Of a DNA stretch of 64,000 nt, positions 33,694 through 47,225 are shown piece after piece. The stretch is from the NCBI GenBank assembly GCA_036435485.1, contig JAZHRN010000138.1, positions 154,001-218,000 of the forward strand. Reading direction: 5' to 3'. The number at the start of each line of letters is the position of its first letter. Position 1 is the stretch's first letter. The translations under genes and the position numbers were made by a program. The notes under the pieces were generated by a model that was not told the origin of the DNA, made no database searches, and saw only the letters and a list, made by a program, of their open reading frames with translations. This DNA comes from Saposhnikovia divaricata. Lineage: Eukaryota > Streptophyta > Magnoliopsida > Apiales > Apiaceae.

Positions 33694-36059
33694 ACTTCTC
33701 AAAGGGATTAGTACACGGGATATTGTTAAAAATCAAGTCGGACAATTTTGTGGATATTTTTACGTATTTTGTTCCTATGGGTTATTGGAATTCAATGAAA
33801 TTTTATTTGGTGCCATTCGGACCTGAATCGGGGCTGAAATGACTGAAACTCGGTTTTCGGATAATCCTCAAAAGGGTTAGTACACGGGATATTGTTAAAA
33901 ATCGAGTCGGACCATTTTATGGATATTTTTACATATTTTGTTCCTATGGGTTATTGGAATTCAACGAAATTTTATTTGGTGCAAGTCGGACCTGAATCGG
34001 GGCTGAAATGACTGAAACCCGGTTTTCGGATAATCCTCAAAGGGGTTAGTACACGGGATATTGTTAAAAATCGAGTCGGACCATTTTATGGATATTTTTA
34101 CATATTTTGTTCCTATGGGTTATTGGAATTCAACGAAATTTTATTTGGTGCCAGTCGGACCTGAATCGGGGCTGAAATGACTGAAACTCGGTTTTCGGAT
34201 AATCCTCAAAGGGGTTAGTACACGGGATATTGTTAAAAATCGAGTCGGACCATTTTATGGATATTTTTACATATTTTGTTCCTATGGGTTATTGGAATTC
34301 AACGCAATTTTATTTAATGAAGTTCGGACCGGAATCGGAGCTGATATGATCGAAACTCGGTTTTCGGAAACTTCTAAAAGGGATTAGTACACGGGATATT
34401 GTTAAAAATCAAGTCGGACAATTTTGTGGATATTTTTACTTATTTTGTTCCTATGGGTTATTGGAATTCAATGAAATTTTATTTGGTGCCATTCGGACCT
34501 GAATCGGGGCTGAAATGACTGAAACTCGGTTTTCGGATAATCCTCAAAGGGGTTAGTACACGGGATATTGTTAAAAATTGAGTCGGACCCTTTTATGGAT
34601 ATTTTTACATATTTTGTTCCTATGGGTTATTGGAATTCAACGAAATTTTATTTGGTGCCATTCGGACCTGAATCGGGGCTGAAATGACTGAAACTCGGCT
34701 TTCGGATAATCCTCAAAGGGGTTAGTACACGGGATATTGTTAAAAATCGAGTCGGACCATTTTATGGATATTTTTACATATTTTGTTCCTATGGGTTATT
34801 GGAATTCAACGCAATTTTATTTAACGAAGTTCAGACCGGAATCGGAGCTAATATGATCGAAACTCGGTTTTCGGAAACTTCTCAAAGGGATTAGTACACG
34901 GGATATTGTTAAAAATCAAGTCGGAGAATTTTGTGGATATTTTTACATATTTTGTTCCTATGGGTTATTGGAATTCAATGAAATTTTATTTGGGGCCATT
35001 CGGACCTGAATCGGGGCTGAAATGACTGAAACTCGGTTTTCGGATAATCCTCAAAGGGGTTAGTACACGGGATATTGTTAAAAATCGAGTCGGACCATTT
35101 TATGGATATTTTTACATATTTTGTTCCTATGGGTTATTGGAATTCAACGAAATTTTATTTGGTGCCAGTCGGATCTGAATCGGGGCTGAAATGACTGAAA
35201 CTCGGTTTTCGGATAATCCTCAAAGGGGTTAGTACACGGGATATTGTTAAAAATCGAGTCGGACCATTTTATGGATATTTTTACATATTTTGTTCCTATG
35301 GGTTATTGGAATTCAACGCAATTTTATTTAACGAAGTTCGGACCGGAATCGGAGCTGATATGATCGAAACTCGGTTTTCGGAAACTTCTCAAAGGGATTA
35401 GTACACGGGATATTGTTAAAAATCGAGTCGGACCATTTTATGGATATTTTTACATATTTTGTTCCTATGGGTTATTGGAATTCAACGAAATTTTATTTGG
35501 TGCAAGTCGGACCTGAATCGGGGCTGAAATGACTGAAACTCGGTTTTCGGATAATCCTCAAAGGGGTTAGTACACGGGATATTGTTAAAAATCGAGTCGG
35601 ACCATTTTATGGATATTTTTACATATTTTGTTCCTATGGGTTATTGGAATTCAACGAAATTTTATTTGGTGCCAGTCGGACCTGAATCGGGGCTGAAATG
35701 ACTGAAACTCGGTTTTCGGATAATCCTCAAAGGGGTTAGTACACGGGATATTGCTAAAAATCGAGTCGGACCATTTTATGGATATTTTTACATATTTTGT
35801 TCCTATGGGTTATTGGAATTCAACGAAATTTTATTTGGTGCCAGTCGGACCTGAATCGGGGCTGAAATGACTGAAACTCGGTTTTCAGATAATCCTCAAA
35901 GAGGTTAGTACACGGGATATTGTTAAAAATCAAGTCGGACCATTTTATGGATATTTTTACATATTTTGTTCCTATGGGTTATTGGAATTCAACGCAATTT
36001 TATTTAACGAAGTTCGGACCGGAATCGGAGCTGATATGATCGAAACTCGGTTTTCGGAA
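33694..36059 (+). repeat. 14-monomer HOR block, copy 2
   Basis: First half of a clean 2366-bp tandem duplication. Markers: GAAACCCGG at 34015, TTAAAAATTGAGTCGGACCC at 34571 and GATATTGCTAAAA at 35749, each 2366 bp from its partner. Before and after the junctions the monomer classes differ, which sets the ends to within about one monomer. Confidence 0.88.
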
Positions 36060-38425
36060 ACTTCTCAAAGGGATTAGTACACGGGATATTGTTAAAAATC
36101 AAGTCGGACAATTTTGTGGATATTTTTACGTATTTTGTTCCTATGGGTTATTGGAATTCAATGAAATTTTATTTGGTGCCATTCGGACCTGAATCGGGGC
36201 TGAAATGACTGAAACTCGGTTTTCGGATAATCCTCAAAAGGGTTAGTACACGGGATATTGTTAAAAATCGAGTCGGACCATTTTATGGATATTTTTACAT
36301 ATTTTGTTCCTATGGGTTATTGGAATTCAACGAAATTTTATTTGGTGCAAGTCGGACCTGAATCGGGGCTGAAATGACTGAAACCCGGTTTTCGGATAAT
36401 CCTCAAAGGGGTTAGTACACGGGATATTGTTAAAAATCGAGTCGGACCATTTTATGGATATTTTTACATATTTTGTTCCTATGGGTTATTGGAATTCAAC
36501 GAAATTTTATTTGGTGCCAGTCGGACCTGAATCGGGGCTGAAATGACTGAAACTCGGTTTTCGGATAATCCTCAAAGGGGTTAGTACACGGGATATTGTT
36601 AAAAATCGAGTCGGACCATTTTATGGATATTTTTACATATTTTGTTCCTATGGGTTATTGGAATTCAACGCAATTTTATTTAATGAAGTTCGGACCGGAA
36701 TCGGAGCTGATATGATCGAAACTCGGTTTTCGGAAACTTCTAAAAGGGATTAGTACACGGGATATTGTTAAAAATCAAGTCGGACAATTTTGTGGATATT
36801 TTTACTTATTTTGTTCCTATGGGTTATTGGAATTCAATGAAATTTTATTTGGTGCCATTCGGACCTGAATCGGGGCTGAAATGACTGAAACTCGGTTTTC
36901 GGATAATCCTCAAAGGGGTTAGTACACGGGATATTGTTAAAAATTGAGTCGGACCCTTTTATGGATATTTTTACATATTTTGTTCCTATGGGTTATTGGA
37001 ATTCAACGAAATTTTATTTGGTGCCATTCGGACCTGAATCGGGGCTGAAATGACTGAAACTCGGCTTTCGGATAATCCTCAAAGGGGTTAGTACACGGGA
37101 TATTGTTAAAAATCGAGTCGGACCATTTTATGGATATTTTTACATATTTTGTTCCTATGGGTTATTGGAATTCAACGCAATTTTATTTAACGAAGTTCGG
37201 ACCGGAATCGGAGCTAATATGATCGAAACTCGGTTTTCGGAAACTTCTCAAAGGGATTAGTACACGGGATATTGTTAAAAATCAAGTCGGAGAATTTTGT
37301 GGATATTTTTACATATTTTGTTCCTATGGGTTATTGGAATTCAATGAAATTTTATTTGGGGCCATTCGGACCTGAATCGGGGCTGAAATGACTGAAACTC
37401 GGTTTTCGGATAATCCTCAAAGGGGTTAGTACACGGGATATTGTTAAAAATCGAGTCGGACCATTTTATGGATATTTTTACATATTTTGTTCCTATGGGT
37501 TATTGGAATTCAATGAAATTTTATTTGGTGCCAGTCGGATCTGAATCGGGGCTGAAATGACTGAAACTCGGTTTTCGGATAATCCTCAAAGGGGTTAGTA
37601 CACGGGATATTGTTAAAAATCGAGTCGGACCATTTTATGGATATTTTTACATATTTTGTTCCTATGGGTTATTGGAATTCAACGCAATTTTATTTAACGA
37701 AGTTCGGACCGGAATCGGAGCTGATATGATCGAAACTCGGTTTTCGGAAACTTCTCAAAGGGATTAGTACACGGGATATTGTTAAAAATCGAGTCGGACC
37801 ATTTTATGGATATTTTTACATATTTTGTTCCTATGGGTTATTGGAATTCAACGAAATTTTATTTGGTGCAAGTCGGACCTGAATCGGGGCTGAAATGACT
37901 GAAACTCGGTTTTCGGATAATCCTCAAAGGGGTTAGTACACGGGATATTGTTAAAAATCGAGTCGGACCATTTTATGGATATTTTTACATATTTTGTTCC
38001 TATGGGTTATTGGAATTCAACGAAATTTTATTTGGTGCCAGTCGGACCTGAATCGGGGCTGAAATGACTGAAACTCGGTTTTCGGATAATCCTCAAAGGG
38101 GTTAGTACACGGGATATTGCTAAAAATCGAGTCGGACCATTTTATGGATATTTTTACATATTTTGTTCCTATGGGTTATTGGAATTCAACGAAATTTTAT
38201 TTGGTGCCAGTCGGACCTGAATCGGGGCTGAAATGACTGAAACTCGGTTTTCAGATAATCCTCAAAGAGGTTAGTACACGGGATATTGTTAAAAATCAAG
38301 TCGGACCATTTTATGGATATTTTTACATATTTTGTTCCTATGGGTTATTGGAATTCAACGCAATTTTATTTAACGAAGTTCGGACCGGAATCGGAGCTGA
38401 TATGATCGAAACTCGGTTTTTGGAA
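36060..38425 (+). repeat. 14-monomer HOR block, copy 3
   Basis: Second half of the 2366-bp tandem duplication. Private differences from copy 2 are few (for example TTCAATGAAA at about 37510, where copy 2 has TTCAACGAAA), so duplication is recent. Confidence 0.88.
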
Positions 38426-39962
38426 ACTTCTCAAAGGGATTAGTACACGGGATATTGTTAAAAATCGAGTCGGACCATTTTATGGATATTTTTACATATT
38501 TTGTTCCTATGGGTTATTGGAATTCAACGAAATTTTATTTGGTGCAAGTCGGACCTGAATCGGGGATGAAATGACTGAAACTCGGTTTTCGGATAATCCT
38601 CAAAGGGGTTAGTACACGGGATATTGTTAAAAATCGAGTCGGACCATTTTATGGATATTTTTACATATTTTGTTCCTATGGGTTATTGGAATTCAACGAA
38701 ATTTTATTTGGTGCCAGTCGGACCTGAATCGGGGCTGAAATGATTGAAACTCGATTTTCGGATAATCCTCAAAGGGGTTAGTACACGGGATATTGTTAAA
38801 AATCGAGTCGGACCATTTTATGGATATTTTTACATATTTTGTTCCTATGGGTTATTGGAATTCAACGCAATTTTATTTAATGAAGTTCGGACCGGAATCG
38901 GAGCTGATATGATCGAAACTCGGTTTTCGGAAACTTCTAAAAGGGATTAGTACACGGGATATTGTTAAAAATCAAGTCGGACAATTTTGTGGATATTTTT
39001 ACTTATTTTGTTCCTATGGGTTATTGGAATTCAATGAAATTTTATTTTGTGCCATTCGGACCGGAATCGGAGCTGATATGATCGAAACTCGGTTTTCGGA
39101 AACTTCTCAAAGGGATTAGTACACGGGATATTGTTAAAAATCGAGTCGGACCATTTTATGGATATTTTTACATATTTTGTTCCTATGGGTTATTGGAATT
39201 CAACGAAATTTTATTTGGTGCAAGTCGGACCTGAATCGGGGCTGAAATGACTGAAACTCGGTTTTCGGATAATCCTCAAAGGGGTTAGTACACGGGATAT
39301 TGTTAAAAATCGAGTCGGACCATTTTATGGATATTTTTACATATTTTGTTCCTATGGGTTATTGGAATTCAACGAAATTTTATTTGGTGCCAGTCGGACC
39401 TGAATCGGGGCTGAAATGATTGAAACTCGATTTTCGGATAATCCTCAAAGGGGTTAGTACACGGGATATTGTTAAAAATCGAGTCGGACCATTTTATGGA
39501 TATTTTTACATATTTTGTTCCTATGGGTTATTGGAATTCAACGCAATTTTATTTAATGAAGTTCGGACCGGAATCGGAGCTGATATGATCGAAACTCGGT
39601 TTTCGGAAACTTCTAAAAGGGATTAGTACACGGGATATTGTTAAAAATCAAGTCGGACAATTTTGTCGATATTTTTACTTATTTTGTTCCTATGGGTTAT
39701 TGGAATTCAATGAAATTTTATTTGGTGCCATTCGGACCGGAATCGGAGCTGATATGATCGAAACTCGGTTTTCGGAAACTTCTCAAAGGGATTAGTACAC
39801 GGGATATTGTTAAAAATCGATTCGGACCATTTTATGGATATTTTTACATATTTTGTTCCTATGGGTTATTGGAATTCAACGAAATTTTATTTGGTGCAAG
39901 TCGGACCTGAATCGGGGCTGAAATGACTGAAACTCGGTTTTCGGATAATCCTCAAAGGGGTT
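38426..39962 (+). repeat. Satellite with 4-monomer HOR units
   Basis: The 676-bp unit seen in 27785-32300 reappears at the ATGATTGAAACTCGATT markers 38737 and 39413. This places the same 4-monomer motif after copies 1 and 3 of the 2366-bp block. Confidence 0.75.
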
Positions 39963-41820
39963 AGTACACGGGATATTGTTAAAAATCGAGTCGGACCATT
40001 TTATGGATATTTTTACATATTTTGTTCCTATGGGTTATTGGAATTCAACGAAATTTTATTTGGTGCCAGTCGGACCTGAATCGGGGCTGAAATGACTGAA
40101 ACTCGGTTTTCGGATAATCCTCAAAGGGGTTAGTACACGGGATATTGTTAAAAATCGAGTCGGACCATTTTATGGATATTTTTACATATTTTGTTCCTAT
40201 GGGTTATTGGAATTCAACGAAATTTTATTTGGTGCCAGTCGGACCTGAATCGGGGCTGAAATGACTGAAACTCGGTTTTCGGATAATCCTCAAAGGGGTT
40301 AGTACACGGGATATTGTTAAAAATCGAGTCGGACCATTTTATGGATATTTTTACATATTTTGTTCCTATGGTTATTGGAATTCAACGAAATTTTATTTGG
40401 TGCCAGTCGGACCTGAATCGGGGCTGAAATGATTGAAACTCAGTTTTCGGATAATCCTCAAAGGGGTTAGTACACGGGATATTGTTAAAAATCGAGTCGG
40501 ACCATTTTATGGATATTTTTACATATTTTGTTCCTATGGGTTATTGGAATTCAACGCAATTTTATTTAATGAAGTTCGGACCGGAATCGGAGCTGATATG
40601 ATCGAAACTCGGTTTTCGGAAACTTCTAAAAGGGATTAGTACACGGGATATTGTTAAAAATCAAGTCGGACAATTTTGTGGATATTTTTACTTATTTTGT
40701 TCCTATGGGTTATTGGAATTCAATGAAATTTTATTTGGTGCCATTCGGACCTGAATCGGGGCTGAAATGACTGAAACTCGGTTTTCGGATAATCCTCAAA
40801 GGGGTTAGTACACGGGATATTGTTAAAAATCGAGTCGGACCATTTTATAGATATTTTTACATATTTTGTTCCTATGGGTTATTGGAATTCAACGAAATTT
40901 TATTTGGTGCCAGTCGGACCTGAATCGGGGCTGAAATGACTGAATCTCGGTTTTCGGATAATCCTCAAAGGGGTTAGTACACGGGATATTGTTAAAAATC
41001 GAGTCGGACCATTTTATGGATATTTTTTCATATTTTGTTCCTATGGGTTATTGGAATTCAACGCAATTTTATTTGGTGCCAGTCGGACCTGAATCGGGGC
41101 TGAAATGACTGAAACTCGGTTTTCGGATAATCCTCAAAGGGGTTAGTACACGAGATATTGTTAAAAATCGAGTCGGACCATTTTATGGATATTTTTACAT
41201 ATTTTGTTCCTATGGGTTATTGGAATTCAACGAAATTTTATTTGGTGCCAGTCGGACCTGAATCGGGGCTGAAATGACTGAAACTCGGTTTTCGGATAAT
41301 CCTCAAAGGGGTTAGTACACGGGATATTGTTAAAAATCGAGTCGGACCATTTTATGGATATTTTTACATATTTTGTTCCTATGGGTTATTGGAATTCAAC
41401 GAAATTTTATTTGGTGCCAATCGGACCTGAATCGGGGCTGAAATGACTGAAACTCGGTTTTCAGATAATCCTCAAAGGGGTTAGTACACGGGATATTGTT
41501 AAAAATCGAGTCGGACAATTTTATGGATATTTTTACATATTTTGTTCCTATGGATTATTGGAATTCAACGAAATTTTATTTGGTGCCAGTCGGACCTGAA
41601 TCGGGGCTGAAATGACTGAAACTCGGTTTTCAGATAATCCTCAAAGGGGTTAGTACACGGGATATTGTTAAAAATCGAGTCGGACCATTTTATGGATATT
41701 TTTACATAATTTGTTCCTATGGGTTATTGGAATTCAACGCAATTTTATTTAACGAAGTTCGGACCGGAATCGGAGCTGATATGATCGAAACTCGGTTTTC
41801 GGAAACTTCTCAAAGGGATT
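39963..41820 (+). repeat. 11-monomer HOR block, copy 1
   Basis: An 1858-bp unit (11 x 169 less 1). Markers: CCTATGGTTATT deletion at 40370, GGATATTTTTTCATATT at about 41019 and TACATAATTTG at about 41704, each repeated exactly 1858 bp later. Confidence 0.88.
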
Positions 41821-43678
41821 AGTACACGGGATATTGTTAAAAATCGAGTCGGACCATTTTATGGATATTTTTACATATTTTGTTCCTATGGGTTATTGGA
41901 ATTCAACGAAATTTTATTTGGTGCCAGTCGGACCTGAATCGGGGCTGAAATGACTGAAACTCGGTTTTCGGATAATCCTCAAAGGGGTTAGTACACGGGA
42001 TATTGTTAAAAATCGAGTCGGACCATTTTATGGATATTTTTACATATTTTGTTCCTATGGGTTATTGGAATTCAACGAAATTTTATTTGGTGCCAGTCGG
42101 ACCTGAATCGGGGCTGAAATGACTGAAACTTGGTTTTCGGATAATCCTCAAAGGGGTTAGTACACGGGATATTGTTAAAAATCGAGTCGGACCATTTTAT
42201 GGATATTTTTACATATTTTGTTCCTATGGTTATTGGAATTCAACGAAATTTTATTTGGTGCCAGTCGGACCTGAATCGGGGCTGAAATGATTGAAACTCA
42301 GTTTTCGGATAATCCTCAAAGGGGTTAGTACACGGGATATTGTTAAAAATCGAGTCGGACCATTTTATGGATATTTTTACATATTTTGTTCCTATGGGTT
42401 ATTGGAATTCAACGCAATTTTATTTAATGAAGTTCGGACCGGAATCGGAGCTGATATGATCGAAACTCGGTTTTCGGAAACTTCTAAAAGGGATTAGTAC
42501 ACGGGATATTGTTAAAAATCAAGTCGGACAATTTTGTGGATATTTTTACTTATTTTGTTCCTATGGGTTATTGGAATTCAATGAAATTTTATTTGGTGCC
42601 ATTCGGACCTGAATCGGGGCTGAAATGACTGAAACTCGGTTTTCGGATAATCCTCAAAGGGGTTAGTACACGGGATATTGTTAAAAATCGAGTCGGACCA
42701 TTTTATAGATATTTTTACATATTTTGTTCCTATGGGTTATTGGAATTCAACGAAATTTTATTTGGTGCCAGTCGGACCTGAATCGGGGCTGAAATGACTG
42801 AATCTCGGTTTTCGGATAATCCTCAAAGGGGTTAGTACACGGGATATTGTTAAAAATCGAGTCGGACCATTTTATGGATATTTTTTCATATTTTGTTCCT
42901 ATGGGTTATTGGAATTCAACGCAATTTTATTTGGTGCCAGTCGGACCTGAATCGGGGCTGAAATGACTGAAACTCGGTTTTCGGATAATCCTCAAAGGGG
43001 TTAGTACACGAGATATTGTTAAAAATCGAGTCGGACCATTTTATGGATATTTTTACATATTTTGTTCCTATGGGTTATTGGAATTCAACGAAATTTTATT
43101 TGGTGCCAGTCGGACCTGAATCGGGGCTGAAATGACTGAAACTCGGTTTTCGGATAATCCTCAAAGGGGTTAGTACACGGGATATTGTTAAAAATCGAGT
43201 CGGACCATTTTATGGATATTTTTACATATTTTGTTCCTATGGGTTATTGGAATTCAACGAAATTTTATTTGGTGCCAATCGGACCTGAATCGGGGCTGAA
43301 ATGACTGAAACTCGGTTTTCAGATAATCCTCAAAGGGGTTAGTACACGGGATATTGTTAAAAATCGAGTCGGACAATTTTATGGATATTTTTACATATTT
43401 TGTTCCTATGGATTATTGGAATTCAACGAAATTTTATTTGGTGCCAGTCGGACCTGAATCGGGGCTGAAATGACTGAAACTCGGTTTTCAGATAATCCTC
43501 AAAGGGGTTAGTACACGGGATATTGTTAAAAATCGAGTCGGACCATTTTATGGATATTTTTACATAATTTGTTCCTATGGGTTATTGGAATTCAACGCAA
43601 TTTTATTTAACGAAGTTCGGACCGGAATCGGAGCTGATATGATCGAAACTCGGTTTTCGGAAACTTCTCAAAGGGATT
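41821..43678 (+). repeat. 11-monomer HOR block, copy 2
   Basis: Tandem copy of 39963-41820, with the same 1-bp deletion at 42228 and the same substitutions. A private change is ACTTGG for ACTCGG at about 42128. Confidence 0.88.
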
Positions 43679-44859
43679 AGTACACGGGATATTGTTAAAA
43701 ATCGAGTCGGACCATTTTATGGATATTTTTACATATTTTGTTCCTATGGGTTATTGGAATTCAACGAAATTTTATTTGGTGCAAGTCGGACCAGAATCGG
43801 GGCTGAAATGACTGAAACTCGGTTTTCGGATAATCCTCAAAGGGGTTAGTACACGGGATATTGTTAAAAATCGAGTCGGACCATTTTATGGATATTTTTA
43901 CATATTTTGTTCCTATGGGTTATTGGAATTCAACAAAATTTTATTTGGTGCCAGTCGGACCTGAATCGGGGCTGAAATGATTGAAACTCGGTTTTCGGAT
44001 AATCCTCAAAGGGGTTAGTACACGGGATATTGTTAAAAATCGAGTCGGACCATTTTATAGATATTTTTACATATTTTGTTCCTATGGGTTATTGGAATTC
44101 AACGAAATTTTATTTGGTGCCAGTCGGACCTGAATCGGGGCTGAAATGACTGAAACTCGGTTTTCGGATAATCCTCAAAGGGGTTAGTACACGGGATATT
44201 GTTAAAAATCGAGTCGGACCATTTTATGGATATTTTTACATATTTTGTTCCTATGGGTTATTGGAATTCAACGCAATTTTATTTAACGAAGTTCGGACCG
44301 GAATCGGAGCTGATATGATCGAAACTCGGTTTTCGGAAACTTCTCAAAGGGATTAGTACACGGGATATTGTTAAAAATTGAGTCGGACCATTTTATGGAT
44401 ATTTTTACATATTTTGTTCCTATGGGTTATTGGAATTCAACGAAATTTTTTTTGGTGCAAGTCGGGCCTGAATCGGGGCTAAAATGACTGAAACTCGGTT
44501 TTCGGATAATCCTCAAAGGGGTTAGTACACGGGATATTGTTAAAAATCGAGTCGGACCATTTTATGGATATTTTTACATATTTTGTTCCTATGGGTTATT
44601 GGAATTCAACGAAATTTTATTTGGTGCCAGTCGGACCTGAATCGGGGCTGAAATGACTGAAACTCGGTTTTCGGATAATCCTCAAAGGGGTTAGTACACG
44701 GGATATTGTTAAAAATCGAGTCGGACCATTTTATGGATATTTTTACATATTTTGTTCCTATGGGTTATTGGAATTCAACGCAATTTTATTTAACGAAGTT
44801 CGGACCGGAATCGGAGCTGATATGATCGAAACTCGGTTTTCGGAAACTTCTCAAAGGGA

Positions 44860-46042
44860 TTAGTACACGGGATATTGTTAAAAATCGAGTCGGACCATTT
44901 TATGGATATTTTTACATATTTTGTTCCTATGGGTTATTGGAATTCAACGAAATTTTTTTTGGTGCAAGTCGGGCCTGAATCGGGGCTAAAATGACTGAAA
45001 CTCGGTTTTCGGATAATCCTCAAAGGGGTTAGTACACGGGATATTGTTAAAAATCGAGTCGGACCATTTTATGGATATTTTTACATATTTTGTTCCTATG
45101 GGTTATTGGAATTCAACGAAATTTTATTTGGTGCCAGTCGGACCTGAATCGGGGCTGAAATGACTGAAACTCGGTTTTCGGATAATCCTCAAAGGGGTTA
45201 GTACACGGGATATTGTTAAAAATCGAGTCGGACCATTTTATGGATATTTTTACATATTTTGTTCCTATGGGTTATTGGAATTCAATGCAATTTTATTTAA
45301 CGAAGTTCGGACCGGAATCGGAGCTGATATGATCGAAACTCGGTTTTCGGAAACTTCTCAAAGGGATTAGTACACGGGATATTGTTAAAAATCGAGTCGG
45401 ACCTTTTTATGGATATTTTTACATATTTTGTTCCTATGGGTTATTGGAATTCAACGAAATTTTATTTGGTGCAAGTCGGACCTGAATCGGGGCTGAAATG
45501 ACTGAAACTCGGTTTTCGGATAATCCTCAAAGGGGTTAGTACACGGGATATTGTTAAAAATCGAGTCGGACCATTTTATGGATATTTTTACATATTTTGT
45601 TCCTATGGGTTATTGGAATTCAACGAAATTTTATTTGGTGCCAGTCGGACCTGAATCGGGGCTGAAATGACTGAAACTCGGTTTTCAGATAATCCTCAAA
45701 GGGGTTAGTACACGGGATATTGTTAAAAATCGAGTGGGACCATTTTATGGATATTTTTACATATTTTGTTCCTATGGATTATTGGAATTCAATGAAATTT
45801 TATTTGGTGCCAGTCGGACCTGAATCGGGGCTGAAATGACTGAAACTCGGTTTTCAGATAATCCTCAAAGGGGTTAGTACACGGGATATTGTTAAAAATC
45901 GAGTCGGACCATTTTATGGATATTTTTACATATTTTGTTCCTATGGGTTATTGGAATTCAACGCAATTTTATTTAACGAAGTTCGGACCGGAATCGGAGC
46001 TGATATGATCGAAACTCGGTTTTCGGAAACTTCTCAAAGGGA
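44860..46042 (+). repeat. 7-monomer HOR block, copy 1
   Basis: An 1183-bp unit. GTCGGGCCTG at 44968 and GAGTGGGACC at 45733 both recur 1183 bp later. A further copy of the GTCGGGCCTG monomer at 44461 is 507 bp (3 monomers) upstream. Ends are approximate. Confidence 0.8.
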
Positions 46043-47225
46043 TTAGTACACGGGATATTGTTAAAAATCGAGTCGGACCATTTTATGGATATTTTTACAT
46101 ATTTTGTTCCTATGGGTTATTGGAATTCAACGAAATTTTTTTTGGTGCAAGTCGGGCCTGAATCGGGGCTAAAATGACTGAAACTCGGTTTTCGGATAAT
46201 CCTCAAAGGGGTTAGTACACGGGATATTGTTAAAAATCGAGTCGGACCATTTTATGGATATTTTTACATATTTTGTTCCTATGGGTTATTGGAATTCAAC
46301 GAAATTTTATTTGGTGCCAGTCGGACCTGAATCGGGGCTGAAATGACTGAAACTCGGTTTTCGGATAATCCTCAAAGGGGTTAGTACACGGGATATTGTT
46401 AAAAATCGAGTCGGACCATTTTATGGATATTTTTACATATTTTGTTCCTATGGGTTATTGGAATTCAATGCAATTTTATTTAACGAAGTTCGGACCGGAA
46501 TCGGAGCTGATATGATCGAAACTCGGTTTTCGGAAACTTCTCAAAGGGATTAGTACACGGGATATTGTTAAAAATCGAGTCGGACCTTTTTATGGATATT
46601 TTTACATATTTTGTTCCTATGGGTTATTGGAATTCAACGAAATTTTATTTGGTGCAAGTCGGACCTGAATCGGGGCTGAAATGACTGAAACTCGGTTTTC
46701 GGATAATCCTCAAAGGGGTTAGTACACGGGATATTGTTAAAAATCGAGTCGGACCATTTTATGGATATTTTTACATATTTTGTTCCTATGGGTTATTGGA
46801 ATTCAACGAAATTTTATTTGGTGCCAGTCGGACCTGAATCGGGGCTGAAATGACTGAAACTCGGTTTTCAGATAATCCTCAAAGGGGTTAGTACACGGGA
46901 TATTGTTAAAAATCGAGTGGGACCATTTTATGGATATTTTTACATATTTTGTTCCTATGGATTATTGGAATTCAATGAAATTTTATTTGGTGCCAGTCGG
47001 ACCTGAATCGGGGCTGAAATGACTGAAACTCGGTTTTCAGATAATCCTCAAAGGGGTTAGTACACGGGATATTGTTAAAAATCGAGTCCGACCATTTTAT
47101 GGATATTTTTACATATTTTGTTCCTATGGGTTATTGGAATTCAACGCAATTTTATTTAACGAAGTTCGGACCGGAATCGGAGCTGATATGATCGAAACTC
47201 GGTTTTCGGAAACTTCTCAAAGGGA
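46043..47225 (+). repeat. 7-monomer HOR block, copy 2
   Basis: Tandem copy of the preceding 1183-bp unit, with markers at 46151 and 46916. It diverges after about 47225, where GTCGGACC replaces the GTCGGGCC marker. Confidence 0.8.
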
